A DNA stretch of 64,000 nucleotides from Escherichia hormaechei_A (GTDB lineage Bacteria; Pseudomonadota; Gammaproteobacteria; Enterobacterales; Enterobacteriaceae): contig CP170191.1 of the NCBI GenBank assembly GCA_042434945.1, forward strand, positions 930,001-994,000. Reading direction: 5' to 3'. The translations under genes and the position numbers were made by a program. Below the pieces are notes generated by a model, which saw nothing but the letters and a program-made list of their open reading frames with translations, made no database searches and had not been told where the DNA came from. Below are positions 17,387 through 27,419 of this stretch, one piece after another (the stretch's first letter is position 1; the number at the start of each line of letters is the position of its first letter).

Positions 17387-18763
17387 ATGAATCAATCACT
17401 GCCAGCCAACTTCTTATGGGGCAACTCGGTGTCGAGCATGCAGACGGAAGGGGCCTGGAATGAGGGCGGAAAGGGGATGTCGGTGTACGACATTCGCGAA
17501 GCCGGTGAAAATATCTCTGACTGGAAAGTGGCCACCGACTCCTACCACCGCTACAGGGAAGATTTCGACCTGATGCAGGATCTGGGCATGAACTGCTACC
17601 GCTTCCAGATCTCCTGGAGCCGCGTCTGCCCGCAGGGTGACGGCGAGTTCAACGCCGAAGGCATCGCGTTTTATGACCGTTTTATCGACGATCTGATCGC
17701 CCGCGGTATCGAGCCGATGGTCTGCCTCTACCACTTCGATATGCCGCTGGCGCTGGCACAGGAGTACAACGGATTTAACGATCGTCGCGTGGTGGAGGCG
17801 TTTATCCGCTACGGCAAAAAGATGATCGACTGCTACGGTGACCGGGTGAAGTACTGGCTGACCTTTAACGAGCAGAATATTTTCCACATGCCGATAGCCT
17901 TCCGCATCTCCGGCTATATGAAGGGGGAGGAAACCCTGCGCGAGCTGTACGAAGTGCAGCATCACACCATGGTGGCGCACATGGCGCTGACCGAGTACCT
18001 GCACCAGACTAAGCCGGGCAAGCTGATGGGCGGCATGCTGGCGCACCAGCTGATTTATCCGGCCACCTGCAAACCGCGTGACATCTTCTGCGCCCAGCAG
18101 TACGACGAATTCCTCAACCAGAACCTGCTGCGCGTCTTCGCGGGCCAGGGCTACAGCCCGGCGGTGATGGCGGTGGTAGAGCAGGAAGGCTTCGGCGATA
18201 TCTACCGCGCAGACGATCTCGCGCTGTTTGCGCGCACGAAGAACGACTTTATGGCCTCCAGCTACTACGCCAGCAAAACGCTGGACAGCGATGCCATCCC
18301 GGAAGGCACGCCGGTGAACTATTACCTGCTGCACGGCGAGAAAAACAATCCGTACCTGAAGGCCACCGAGTGGAACTGGCAGATCGACCCGCTGGGCTTT
18401 CGCACCATCATCACCCGCTATGCCAACGACTGGCGGATGCCAGTATTCCCGATTGAGAACGGCATTGGGGTGATTGAGTCCTGGGATGGCGTAAACCCCA
18501 TAGAGGATACCTACCGCATCGACTACCACCGGGCGCATATCGAGGCCATGAAAGAGGCGATGTTCGAGGACGGGGCAGAGGTATTGGGCTATCTCGGCTG
18601 GGGGTTGATTGACATTCTTAGCTCGCAGGGTGACATGCGCAAGCGCTACGGCGTGGTCTACGTCAACCGTGAAAATCACGACCTGAAAGACCTGAAGCGC
18701 GTGCCGAAGAAGAGCTATGCGTGGTTAAAACAGGTTATCCATACCAACGGACGCGAGATGTAA
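17387..18763 (+). CDS. GH1 6-phospho-beta-glucosidase
   Basis: The 458-residue product belongs to glycoside hydrolase family 1. Acid/base Glu162 lies in TFNEQN, nucleophile Glu357 in PIENGIG, and the C-terminal segment SSQGDMRKRYG resembles the phosphate-binding region of 6-phospho-beta-glucosidases (BglA, AscB). It would split phospho-beta-glucosides in the cytoplasm to glucose-6-phosphate and aglycone. GGAGG lies 6 bases before the ATG. It is first in an operon with an EIIC permease and a GntR regulator, which supports the phospho-sugar role. The exact sugar (cellobiose, arbutin/salicin or other) is unknown. Confidence 0.9.
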   Translation: MNQSLPANFLWGNSVSSMQTEGAWNEGGKGMSVYDIREAGENISDWKVATDSYHRYREDFDLMQDLGMNCYRFQISWSRVCPQGDGEFNAEGIAFYDRFIDDLIARGIEPMVCLYHFDMPLALAQEYNGFNDRRVVEAFIRYGKKMIDCYGDRVKYWLTFNEQNIFHMPIAFRISGYMKGEETLRELYEVQHHTMVAHMALTEYLHQTKPGKLMGGMLAHQLIYPATCKPRDIFCAQQYDEFLNQNLLRVFAGQGYSPAVMAVVEQEGFGDIYRADDLALFARTKNDFMASSYYASKTLDSDAIPEGTPVNYYLLHGEKNNPYLKATEWNWQIDPLGFRTIITRYANDWRMPVFPIENGIGVIESWDGVNPIEDTYRIDYHRAHIEAMKEAMFEDGAEVLGYLGWGLIDILSSQGDMRKRYGVVYVNRENHDLKDLKRVPKKSYAWLKQVIHTNGREM

Positions 18764-18814
18764 GCCGTACGCTGCCGGGCCGTTTTTGTGACTGATTGAT
18801 GGGAACTATCCGCT

Positions 18815-20137
18815 ATGTCTGAAACAAAAATAACACCGCACATGCAGTCTTTTGTCGATAAATTTGTTGAGTTCTCGGCGCGCCTGGCAAACCAGGTGCA
18901 TCTTCGCTCCCTGCGCGATGCCTTCGCCACGGTAATGCCGATTTTCATCCTTGCCGGTCTGGCGGTGCTGGTGAATAACGTGGTGTTCCCGTGGATTTTT
19001 GCGGGCGACACGCTTACGCAGTTTAAGGTGTGGGGCGAGGCGATCATCAACGGCACGCTGAACATCGCCGCGCTGCTGCTGGCGCCGATGATCGCCTGGT
19101 CGCTGGCGCGCAACAAAGATTTCGACAATCCGGTCTCGGCAGTGGTTATCGCCGTCAGCAGTTTCATCATCATGATGCCGATGCGCTTACAGATTACCCC
19201 CGTCGGCAGCGACGCCACGGTAAACGTTACCCAGGTGTTGACGTTCGCCAATATCGGCTCCACCGGGATTTTCGCCGGGGTGCTGATTGGGCTGCTCTCA
19301 ACCGAGCTGTTTATCACCATTTCACGGCTGAAGGCGCTGCACATTTCGCTGGGGGAGAACGTACCGCCAGCGGTGAGCAAATCCTTTACCGCGCTGATCC
19401 CGACGATCCTCACGCTCTCCCTGTTTGCGGTGCTGGCGGCTATACTGGCGAACGTGCTGCACACGGATCTGATCCATCTCATTACGACATTTATTCAGCA
19501 GCCGCTGCGGCTGATCAACACCAGCCTGCCCGGGACGATCTTCATTTACAGCTTCGGTAACTTCCTGTTCACGCTCGGTATTCATCAGTCGGTGGTCAAC
19601 AGCGTGGTGCTGGAGCCATTCCTGCTGATCAATACCAATGAGAATATGCTGGCCTTTGCCAACGGCCAGCCGATCCCGCACATCATCAACAACATCTTTG
19701 TGCCGACCTTTGGCATGGTGGGCGGGACGGGCAGCACAATCTCATTGCTGATTGCTATCTTCATCTTCTCAAGACAGAAATCAGCGAAGCAGGTGGCGCG
19801 TCTGTCGCTGGCGCCGGGTCTGTTTAACATCAACGAGCCGGTGATTTTCGGCCTGCCGATAGTCTTTAACCTGCCGCTGATGATCCCGTTTGTGCTGCTG
19901 CCCGCTATCGGGATTTACTTTGCGTGGCTCTGTACCACGCTGGGGCTCATGTCGCGCTGCGTGGTGATGATCCCGTGGACGACCCCGCCGATCCTCAGCG
20001 CCTGGCTGGCGACGGCGGGGGACTGGCGGGCGGTGGTGGTGCAGTTGGCAATCATCGTATTTGGTGTATTCTTCTACCTGCCTTTCCTCAAAGTTGCCGA
20101 GCGAGTGGCGTTGAAAAACAGCGGGACAGAACACTAA
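18815..20137 (+). CDS. PTS EIIC permease, lactose/cellobiose (lichenan) family
   Basis: The 440-residue product has about ten hydrophobic segments and the EIIC-Lac/Cel signature regions (LRDAFATVMPIFILAGLAVL at the start; VPTFGMVGGTGSTISLL; LAPGLFNINEPVIFGLPIV, where NEPVIFG is the conserved substrate-site loop). It carries no EIIA or EIIB domain and none is encoded next to it, so phosphate must come from EIIA/EIIB proteins made elsewhere, for example a ChbBA-like pair. It lies 51 bases after the GH1 gene and 14 bases before the regulator, in one operon. Confidence 0.9.
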   Translation: MSETKITPHMQSFVDKFVEFSARLANQVHLRSLRDAFATVMPIFILAGLAVLVNNVVFPWIFAGDTLTQFKVWGEAIINGTLNIAALLLAPMIAWSLARNKDFDNPVSAVVIAVSSFIIMMPMRLQITPVGSDATVNVTQVLTFANIGSTGIFAGVLIGLLSTELFITISRLKALHISLGENVPPAVSKSFTALIPTILTLSLFAVLAAILANVLHTDLIHLITTFIQQPLRLINTSLPGTIFIYSFGNFLFTLGIHQSVVNSVVLEPFLLINTNENMLAFANGQPIPHIINNIFVPTFGMVGGTGSTISLLIAIFIFSRQKSAKQVARLSLAPGLFNINEPVIFGLPIVFNLPLMIPFVLLPAIGIYFAWLCTTLGLMSRCVVMIPWTTPPILSAWLATAGDWRAVVVQLAIIVFGVFFYLPFLKVAERVALKNSGTEH

Positions 20138-20151
20138 TTTAAGGAAGGACG

Positions 20152-20868
20152 ATGGCGGCGAAGTACATCACCATAGCGCGGGAAATTAAGAAACGCATTA
20201 TCACCCAGCAGTACGCCGCCAATGAACCTCTGCCGGACCAGTTTGCGCTGGCGGCGGAGTTCAGCACCAGCCGGATGACCATTCAGCAGGCGATGCGTCA
20301 GCTGATCGTAGAAGGGCTGGTTTATACCCGACAGGGGCAGGGCACGTTCATCCGCAAAAATTTCCTCCAGCTTTCCCAGTGGGATCTCTCCGGCAGCGAC
20401 TACTTCGGGGCGACCAAAACCTGGGAACATTTAGGCACGGTGACGAGTCAGGTGGTGCACTTCGAACTGCGCTTCCCGAACGAGAAAGAGCAGGCGTCGC
20501 TGATGATAAATCCGGATACGCCGATCTATGACTTTATCCGTCTGCGTTTACTGAACGGTGAGCCGATGTCTCTGGACGCTACGGTAATGCCGCTCAATCT
20601 GGTGCCCGGTCTGAACAAAACCCATCTTGAAAGTTCGGTATTCCGGTATGTACAGGAGACGCTGGGGCTGAAGATCATGGGATCGTATCGGGTGGTGCGG
20701 GCGCTGAAGCCCAGTGCGCTGGATATGCAACACCTTGTCTGCGAGCCAACCGACCCGGTGCTGGAGGTAGAGCAGGTGATCTATCTTGAAGATGGTACGC
20801 CGCTGGAGTACGCCCATTGTCACTATCGCTATGACCATGGCGGCATCGTTATCGTGAATAACGGATAA
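20152..20868 (+). CDS. GntR-family (HutC/UTRA) transcriptional regulator
   Basis: The product has 238 residues. Residues about 1-70 are a GntR winged helix-turn-helix (ALAAEFSTSRMTIQQAMRQL, then GLVYTRQGQGTFI). Residues about 80-235 form a UTRA effector domain with the typical SSVFRYVQETLGLKI and PVLEVEQVIYLEDGTPLEY segments. UTRA domains bind small ligands, often sugar phosphates. As last gene of the operon it most likely represses the promoter at 17315 through the two ATGACTAGTCAT sites and is released by the phosphorylated beta-glucoside (inference). AAGGAAGG is its ribosome-binding site. Confidence 0.9.
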   Translation: MAAKYITIAREIKKRIITQQYAANEPLPDQFALAAEFSTSRMTIQQAMRQLIVEGLVYTRQGQGTFIRKNFLQLSQWDLSGSDYFGATKTWEHLGTVTSQVVHFELRFPNEKEQASLMINPDTPIYDFIRLRLLNGEPMSLDATVMPLNLVPGLNKTHLESSVFRYVQETLGLKIMGSYRVVRALKPSALDMQHLVCEPTDPVLEVEQVIYLEDGTPLEYAHCHYRYDHGGIVIVNNG

Positions 20869-20873
20869 AAAAA

Positions 20874-20893
20874 AGCGGGCCCCGCGGCCCGCT
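20874..20893. terminator. Bidirectional terminator between the GntR gene and ldtB
   Basis: AGCGGGCC (20874-20881) pairs with GGCCCGCT (20886-20893) around a 4-base loop. A-rich sequence on the left and T7 on the right make it an intrinsic terminator on both strands. It serves the beta-glucoside operon and the convergent ldtB. Confidence 0.93.
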
Positions 20894-20909
20894 TTTTTTA
20901 TTCTCACGA

Positions 20910-21830
20910 TTAGTTCAGACGCACCGGCATACCGGAACGGTTCTGAATCGCCTGGTCAACAATGGTCGTGTCAACATCCGCCTGAGAGGTGACAGACTGC
21001 ACCGCGCTGGTCGGCTTAATCGGTACGATTTCGTTGTTGTTGATCTGATCTTCGGTGGTAGACAGCGGGTTATGGACTTCAATATAACGGCTGCCGTCTG
21101 GCTCGGTGGTCGCTTTTACCGGCTCATCAATAAACTGTACGCGGGTACCGACCGGTACTTTCTCGAACAGGAATTTGATGTCTTCGTTACGCAGACGCAC
21201 ACAACCATGACTTACACGCAGGCCGATACCGAAGTTGGCGTTGGTGCCATGGATAGCATACAGGCGACCGATATAGAGTGCATACAGCCCCATCGGGTTA
21301 TCCGGACCTGCCGGAACGACAGCCGGAAGCGGTTCGCCCGCAGCGCGGTACTCTGCGTGCATTTTGGCGGTCGGCGTCCAGGTCGGGCCTGCTTTTTTAC
21401 GCTCAACTTTGGTGGTCCAGTTGATAGGCGTATCTTTGCCTAACTGACCAATGCCGATCGGCAGCACGATAACGGTGTTGGTCCCTTTCGGATAGTAATA
21501 AAGACGCATCTCAGCACTGTTAATGACGATGCCTTCATGAACGGTATCCGGCAGGATCAGCTGCTGCGGAATGTTCAGTACAGTACCGCCTTTCGGCAGG
21601 AAGGTATCCACACCCGGGTTCGCTTCCATCATATTGGAAAGCCCCATCTGGTACTCGGCGGCAAAATACTCCAGCGGCTGAGTGTTACCTTCAGGAATGG
21701 TGATCACCTGATTCTGACCAACCAGGCGACTCCCGTCGGTTGGCAGAGGATAAGTTACCGCAGAGGCGGTACTGCAAAAGCCGACAACAGCGAAGGCCGC
21801 TGCGAATAATGTTTTCAATTTCATATTCAT
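20910..21830 (-). CDS. ldtB: L,D-transpeptidase LdtB (YbiS)
   Basis: LdtB is a periplasmic YkuD-fold transpeptidase that attaches Braun lipoprotein to meso-diaminopimelate of peptidoglycan. The 306-residue product has a signal peptide (LFAAAFAVVGFCSTASA), a LysM-like N-terminal segment and the catalytic motif HGTNANFGIGLRVSHGCVRL with nucleophile Cys in SHGCVR. Residues 1 to about 258 (up to HNPLSTTE) match what I recall of E. coli YbiS. The last roughly 48 residues diverge (DQINNNEIVPIKPTSAV), which is one of the mosaic switch points (about 21,060). It shares the terminator at 20874 with the convergent operon. Confidence 0.96.
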   Translation of the reverse strand: MNMKLKTLFAAAFAVVGFCSTASAVTYPLPTDGSRLVGQNQVITIPEGNTQPLEYFAAEYQMGLSNMMEANPGVDTFLPKGGTVLNIPQQLILPDTVHEGIVINSAEMRLYYYPKGTNTVIVLPIGIGQLGKDTPINWTTKVERKKAGPTWTPTAKMHAEYRAAGEPLPAVVPAGPDNPMGLYALYIGRLYAIHGTNANFGIGLRVSHGCVRLRNEDIKFLFEKVPVGTRVQFIDEPVKATTEPDGSRYIEVHNPLSTTEDQINNNEIVPIKPTSAVQSVTSQADVDTTIVDQAIQNRSGMPVRLN

Positions 21831-22048
21831 GTTAAGCGAGATTTTGTGCCTGGCAGGCCATTGGGTTGAGAATATTAGAGTATTGGAAGCGCATTATAAG
21901 TTCATTCCAGCTCACAGTGAAATCAGATGTGTACGAAATCACATTTTTTGCCTTTGGCTTGAGTGTAGACCTTAAGCGAGGAGCAGGATCTTCTTTCAGA
22001 CTTATGGCATAATGCGCGGTTTGTCATATCTCTTTTCAGGATACGCCT

Positions 22049-23644
22049 GTGTTAGTTTCCAGTAACGTCACCATGCAGTTCGGCAGTAAGCCGTTGTTTG
22101 AAAACATTTCCGTCAAATTTGGCGGCGGCAACCGTTACGGCCTGATTGGCGCGAACGGTAGTGGTAAATCCACCTTTATGAAGATCCTCGGCGGCGACCT
22201 TGAGCCGACGCTGGGTAACGTTTCCCTCGATCCCAACGAGCGCATTGGTAAACTGCGTCAGGATCAGTTTGCCTTTGAAGAGTTCACTGTGCTGGATACG
22301 GTGATCATGGGGCATAAAGAGTTGTGGGAAGTGAAGCAGGAGCGCGACCGCATCTATGCTTTGCCGGAAATGAGTGAAGAAGACGGCTATAAAGTGGCCG
22401 ATCTGGAAGTTAAATACGGCGAAATGGACGGTTACTCTGCGGAAGCTCGCGCCGGTGAACTGTTGCTTGGCGTGGGAATTCCAGTGGAACAGCACTACGG
22501 CCCGATGAGTGAAGTTGCTCCTGGCTGGAAGCTGCGTGTGCTTCTGGCGCAGGCGCTGTTTGCTGATCCGGATATTCTCCTGCTCGACGAACCGACCAAC
22601 AACCTCGACATCGACACCATTCGCTGGCTGGAACAGGTGCTGAACGAGCGTGACAGCACCATGATCATCATCTCGCACGACCGTCACTTCCTTAACATGG
22701 TCTGTACCCACATGGCGGATCTGGATTACGGCGAGCTGCGCGTTTATCCGGGTAACTACGATGAGTACATGACGGCGGCGACCCAGGCGCGTGAACGTCT
22801 GCTGGCCGATAACGCCAAGAAGAAAGCGCAGATTGCTGAGTTGCAATCTTTCGTTAGCCGCTTTAGCGCCAACGCCTCGAAATCTCGCCAGGCAACTTCG
22901 CGCGCGCGCCAGATTGATAAAATCAAACTGGAAGAGGTGAAAGCCTCCAGCCGTCAGAACCCGTTCATCCGTTTTGAACAGGATAAGAAACTGTTCCGTA
23001 ACGCGCTGGAAGTGGAAGGTCTGACCAAAGGGTTTGATAACGGTCCGCTGTTTAAAAATCTCAACCTGCTGCTGGAAGTGGGGGAAAAACTGGCGGTACT
23101 GGGTACCAACGGCGTCGGTAAATCAACGCTGCTGAAAACGCTGGTGGGCGATCTGCAACCGGACAGCGGCACCGTAAAATGGTCTGAGAACGCGCGCATT
23201 GGTTACTATGCTCAGGACCACGAATATGAGTTTGAAAATGATCTGACCGTGTTCGAATGGATGAGCCAGTGGAAGCAGGAAGGCGATGACGAGCAGGCGG
23301 TACGCAGTATTCTCGGTCGTTTGCTGTTCAGCCAGGACGACATCAAAAAGCCAGCTAAAGTGCTTTCCGGTGGGGAAAAAGGGCGGATGCTGTTTGGTAA
23401 GTTAATGATGCAGAAGCCGAACATTCTGATCATGGACGAACCGACCAACCACCTGGATATGGAATCCATTGAGTCGCTGAACATGGCACTGGAACTGTAT
23501 CAGGGCACGCTGATCTTTGTTTCACACGACCGTGAGTTCGTAAGCTCCCTGGCGACCCGCATTCTGGAAATCACCCCGGAACGCGTGATCGACTTTAGCG
23601 GTAATTACGAAGATTACCTGCGTAGTAAAGGGATCGAGAGTTAA
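22049..23644 (+). CDS. ybiT: ABC-F ATPase YbiT
   Basis: YbiT is a cytoplasmic ABC-F protein that acts on the ribosome rather than in transport. The 531-residue product has two ATPase domains and no membrane segments: Walker [10 protein letters not shown] (about 35-43) and GTNGVGKST (about 352), Walker [12 protein letters not shown] and [11 protein letters not shown], and a charged linker between them (about residues 250-310) that reaches the tRNA sites in this family. The start is GTG (GTG TTA GTT), as in other enterics. It is divergent from ldtB across 218 bases. The protein is close to the E. coli one as I recall it. Confidence 0.95.
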
Positions 23645-23651
23645 AAAAATA

Positions 23652-23726
23652 GCCGGGTGGCGGCTTCGCCTTACCCGGCCTACGTTCTATCCCCTCTCCC
23701 TGTGGGAGAGGGTTAGGGTGAGGGCA
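23652..23726. repeat. REP element plus 36-bp CCCTCTCCC dispersed repeat
   Basis: A REP palindrome of the GCCGGGTGGCGGC / GCCTTACCCGGC type (23652-23684) is followed by a second element at 23691-23726. The latter has a perfect 9-bp stem, CCCTCTCCC-TGT-GGGAGAGGG, and a TTAGGGTGAGGGCA tail. The same 36 bases recur exactly at 52802-52837. Both elements lie between ybiT and the convergent GH31 gene, where they can act as transcript 3' ends. Confidence 0.8.
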
Positions 23727-23736
23727 ACAGGCCGCA

Positions 23737-26100
23737 CTATACCACCCACTCGCCCCCTTCAACTCCGTTCACCCGCAACGTACGTTTTTCCCCCGCCGGT
23801 AATGACACCTTCAGCGCCTTCCATGCCGGACGATAGTCGCCGCGCGCATTCACCTTCAGGTTGATACTTGCGCCGTCGCACACCATCTCCCATTCCACCC
23901 ACAGCGCATTGCCGTTCTGGTAGCCCCAGCTTTCGCCGTCATCCTCAAACAGCAGCCCGGCGGTGGTGCCGACGCCTTTCACCGGGAACAGTTTCAGCTC
24001 ACGGGTATCGTCTTTATCTGCGCTCACGTGACGGATGCGCTCGCTGAGCGGCAAACCGGCCCCGGCGCGTACCAGCAGCGGCAGCTTTTCCAGCGGCGCA
24101 TCAAGGACGATCGATTGCCCGCCCGCATACCACGCGTGAGTGTAAAAATCGTACCAGCCGGTTTCGTTATCCGGCAGCCAGACGCGGCGCTCGCGCTGCC
24201 CGGCTTCGACGACGCTGGCCACCAGCAGGTCACGGCCCAGCAGGAAGTCGTCGCACTCTTCAAACGTCTGCGCATCGTGCTCATGATCGAGGAAGGTCGG
24301 GCGCAGCATCGGCTCGTCGTCGGCGTGCGCCTGCCAGAGCAGGGTGTAGAGATACGGCAGCAGGCGGTAGCGCAGTTCAATGGCGCTGCGAATCGCAGGC
24401 GTGACGCCCGGGTACATCCACGGCTCGTTCACCGTGTGATCATCGTTCCACGAATGAATGGTAAAGCGCGGGTGCATCACGCCGTTCTGTACCCAGCGCA
24501 CGAACAGCTCGGCATCCGGCTTGTCGCCGGAGAAACCGCCGATGTCGTGACCGACGTTGAACAGTCCGGACAGGCTCATGCCCAGCCCCATGCGGATGTT
24601 ATAACGCAGGGTGTCCCAGTTGGTGCGGTTGTCGCCGCTCCAGGTCTGAACGTAGCGCTGCATCCCGGCGCAGCCGGAGCGGGAGATCAGATACGGACGT
24701 TTCTCCGGCGCAAAGCGCTGCTGCGCTTCCAGCGAGGCGCGCATCATCAGCAGCGGCATCACCGGGCGAATGTGCTTGATGGCGATCTCCTGACCGAAGC
24801 CATAGCAGCGCGCTTCCCCGTCCCACACTTCATACTCGTTGTTGTCGTTCCAGGTGGAGTCGATGCCCATCTCCAGCAGCTGCGTGGTCACGCCGTTCTG
24901 CCACCACTGCACCGTCTGCGGGTTGGTGAAGTCGAGATGCGATCCTTCGTCATCCCAGAAGCTGGAACGTTCAGGCGCATCGGTTTCTGAATCACGAATG
25001 AACAGGCCGCGTTCCGCCACTTCGCTGTAGCGGGGATGATCCTGCAACAGACACGGCTTGATGTTTGCCGCAAGCCGCAGCCCCGCGTCGTGGAACGCCT
25101 GGCTCATCACCTTCGGCTGCGGCACTTTGTCGTAGTTCCAGTTAAAGACGTAGCGCTTGCCGTTAATCGAGGTATAGCCGGAGGAGAGCTGGAACGAGTC
25201 GCACGGAATGGCATGCTCATCGCACAGGCGGATGAAGTTCATCAGCTGGTTTTGCGCGTCCGGCGCGTCGGTGTAGTGCATGGTCGAGCCGCTGTAGCCC
25301 AGGCTCCATTTCGGTCCGAACAGCGTTTTCCCCGTCAGGCGCACGAAGGCTTTGGTCACGTCCAGCACGCGCTTGCCGGTGAAGAGGTAGTAGTCAATAT
25401 CGCCCGCTTCCGCCTGCCAGCGGCGGTAGGCAGTGTGATAGTTGTCGATCTCGTTACCCAGATCCAGCCAGCAACTGCTCAGGTTATCGTAGAACAGACC
25501 GTAGCTCACGTCATCGCGACGGGTGAGGGTGAACGGGATGTGCTTGTAAAGCGGATCGGTGCTGGCCGCGTTATAGCCCATCGCGTCCAGGTTACGCATC
25601 TCATAGCGTTTGCCGTTGCGCTGTAAATCACCCGCTTTCTCACCCAGACCGTAAAAACGTTCATCCTTACGACGGCTAAGATAGTGCGCCACGCCGTCAC
25701 CGTGGGCGTTCAGCAGGTAGGCGCTGGTCGGGCGGTCATTGACCAGCGGCTGCCACTCGCCCGCCTCATTGCGGTAGTGCCACTCCAGCCACAGCGGCTG
25801 GTGGACGGTGACGCGCAGCTGTTCAGTCGCTACGGTTAACGTGTCGTCCTGCTGCGTCAGCGTCCAGGCAGGGCAGGTGAAGCCGCTGACATCGTCACGA
25901 CGGCGGCCTTCCCACGGCACATCTTGTTCCGGCGCGATGCTCCAGGTGCGGTTCAGCGCCAGCTCGCCTTTACGTTTGATCAGCACACGGAACAGATTCT
26001 CTTCCAGCACATACAGGCACAGGCGGTGCTGGTTATCGATTAGCAGTTCCAGATGATTCGCCGACTGCGTATCGACGGTCCAGTTTTTCAGGGTTTTCAT
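23737..26100 (-). CDS. GH31 glycosidase (alpha-xylosidase/alpha-glucosidase type)
   Basis: The product (787 residues from the ATG at 26100; a GTG at 26115 would add five) is a glycoside hydrolase family 31 enzyme. It has an N-terminal galactose-mutarotase-like domain, a TIM barrel with the nucleophile Asp in GIDSTWNDNNEYE and the acid/base Asp in WSGDNRTNWDTL, and C-terminal beta domains. There is no signal peptide, so it is cytoplasmic and acts on an imported sugar. It follows the MFS permease by 17 bases. GH31 covers alpha-glucosidase, alpha-xylosidase and sulfoquinovosidase. I see no feature that decides among them. Confidence 0.88.
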   Translation of the reverse strand: MKTLKNWTVDTQSANHLELLIDNQHRLCLYVLEENLFRVLIKRKGELALNRTWSIAPEQDVPWEGRRRDDVSGFTCPAWTLTQQDDTLTVATEQLRVTVHQPLWLEWHYRNEAGEWQPLVNDRPTSAYLLNAHGDGVAHYLSRRKDERFYGLGEKAGDLQRNGKRYEMRNLDAMGYNAASTDPLYKHIPFTLTRRDDVSYGLFYDNLSSCWLDLGNEIDNYHTAYRRWQAEAGDIDYYLFTGKRVLDVTKAFVRLTGKTLFGPKWSLGYSGSTMHYTDAPDAQNQLMNFIRLCDEHAIPCDSFQLSSGYTSINGKRYVFNWNYDKVPQPKVMSQAFHDAGLRLAANIKPCLLQDHPRYSEVAERGLFIRDSETDAPERSSFWDDEGSHLDFTNPQTVQWWQNGVTTQLLEMGIDSTWNDNNEYEVWDGEARCYGFGQEIAIKHIRPVMPLLMMRASLEAQQRFAPEKRPYLISRSGCAGMQRYVQTWSGDNRTNWDTLRYNIRMGLGMSLSGLFNVGHDIGGFSGDKPDAELFVRWVQNGVMHPRFTIHSWNDDHTVNEPWMYPGVTPAIRSAIELRYRLLPYLYTLLWQAHADDEPMLRPTFLDHEHDAQTFEECDDFLLGRDLLVASVVEAGQRERRVWLPDNETGWYDFYTHAWYAGGQSIVLDAPLEKLPLLVRAGAGLPLSERIRHVSADKDDTRELKLFPVKGVGTTAGLLFEDDGESWGYQNGNALWVEWEMVCDGASINLKVNARGDYRPAWKALKVSLPAGEKRTLRVNGVEGGEWVV

Positions 26101-26117
26101 ATGCAATACATCCACTA

Positions 26118-27419
26118 TCAGGCGCGCTTGGCGCGACGTTCAGCAATAAATGCCACCAGGAAAACAGCGCCAAGCAGGTCAAAGAAGCCCATGGCGATAA
26201 AGAGCGGGTTAAAGCCGATTTTGTCGGCGGTCACCCCAATCAAAAGGGAGAACAGGAAGCTGGCGATCCACGCCGCCGAGCCGCGCATGCCGTTGACCGT
26301 CGCCATCTGGCCTTTGTCGAACGACTCCACGACCAGCGCGCTAAGCATGCAGGAGATGATCTGGTGCCCGAAGCCGCCGATGGAGATCAGCACGATGGTG
26401 ATATACGGGTCGCGGGTCACGGCCACGACGGCCAGAGAAATCATCAGAAACGCGCCGGTGACGGAGCTGGCTACCACCGAGTTGACGCGGGTGCAGCCAA
26501 ACCAGCGGGTGTAGAGCCGGGTCAGGTAGCCGCTCGCCACGCTGCCGAGGTCGGCGGCCAGGAACGGCAGCCAGGCGAACATCGCGATCTGCTTCAGGTC
26601 CATGCCGTGCTCTTTGGCGAGGTACAGCGGCACCCAGAAGCTCAGCACGGCCCAGGCCGGTTCCGCCATAAAGGCCGGGATGGCGATGCCGTAGAACCGT
26701 TTGTTCTTCGAGACGGTTTTCAGCGCGGTCAGGAAGGGCAGTTTGACCGGCGCAGGTTCGTTATCCTGCTTGATAAACGCCAGCTCATCGCGGCTCAGGT
26801 TTGGGTGCTGTTCCGGGTTGTGATAAAACGCCCACCACAGAATCACCCACAGCAGCGCCAGCACGCCGGTAAACATAAACGCACCCTGCCAGCCGAACGA
26901 CGCGTGGGCAAAGTAGATGATAGGCGGGGCCAGCATGGCCCCAATGGAGAAGCCTACCCCCGCCCAGCCTGCGGCAACAGGGCGCTCTGATTTCGGGAAC
27001 CATTCACCGATGGTTTTGGCGTTCGCTGGCGTGGCGGCGGCCTCAGAGGCACCCATAAAGAAGCGCAGAATCGCCAGGTGCAGCCAGCTTCCGGCACCCG
27101 CGTGGAAGATACACATCAGCGCCCAGATCCCGGCGCAGACCATAAAGCCGATTTTCAGGCCGATAACGTCAATCAGCCAGCCGCACAGGGGCTGGAAAAT
27201 GGTGTAGGCGATCTGGAACGCGCCGACGATCCAGGAGTACTGCTCGGTGGTGATCCCGAGGCTCTCTTTCAGTTCAGGGGCGAGAATACCTAACGAGTTA
27301 CGGGTGATGTAGTTAACGGTCACGCCGAGAAGAAACAGCACCAGTACGTACCAGCGCAGGTTCCTGATGACGCGACGTGTTTTGCTTGTCGCTACGGTGT
27401 TATTGATGTCCTGACTCAT
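26118..27419 (-). CDS. MFS transporter of the anion:cation symporter (hexuronate-like) type
   Basis: The product (433 residues from the ATG at 27419, which has GGAGAAG just upstream; a GTG at 27431 is less likely) shows 12 hydrophobic segments with a cytoplasmic loop near residues 200-230. The N-terminal NYITRNSLGILAPELKESLGIT and GWLIDVIGLKIGF are typical of the ACS family (ExuT, GudP, LgoT). These import acidic sugars or other organic anions with H+. Pairing with a GH31 enzyme suggests a glycoside with an anionic group as substrate (inference). It is divergent from the LacI-type regulator. Confidence 0.87.
   Translation of the reverse strand: MSQDINNTVATSKTRRVIRNLRWYVLVLFLLGVTVNYITRNSLGILAPELKESLGITTEQYSWIVGAFQIAYTIFQPLCGWLIDVIGLKIGFMVCAGIWALMCIFHAGAGSWLHLAILRFFMGASEAAATPANAKTIGEWFPKSERPVAAGWAGVGFSIGAMLAPPIIYFAHASFGWQGAFMFTGVLALLWVILWWAFYHNPEQHPNLSRDELAFIKQDNEPAPVKLPFLTALKTVSKNKRFYGIAIPAFMAEPAWAVLSFWVPLYLAKEHGMDLKQIAMFAWLPFLAADLGSVASGYLTRLYTRWFGCTRVNSVVASSVTGAFLMISLAVVAVTRDPYITIVLISIGGFGHQIISCMLSALVVESFDKGQMATVNGMRGSAAWIASFLFSLLIGVTADKIGFNPLFIAMGFFDLLGAVFLVAFIAERRAKRA

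Noticed and set aside
17414..18679. Long open frame (421 codons) on the minus strand opposite the GH1 gene
   Set aside because: It mirrors the GH1 frame, has no ribosome-binding site and no recognisable domain; such frames arise from GC-rich codon use.
24028..24990. Open frame on the plus strand opposite the GH31 gene, and similar ones opposite iroN, ybiT, pflF and the MFS gene
   Set aside because: All lie wholly within well-supported genes on the other strand and have low-complexity, Arg/His-rich products.
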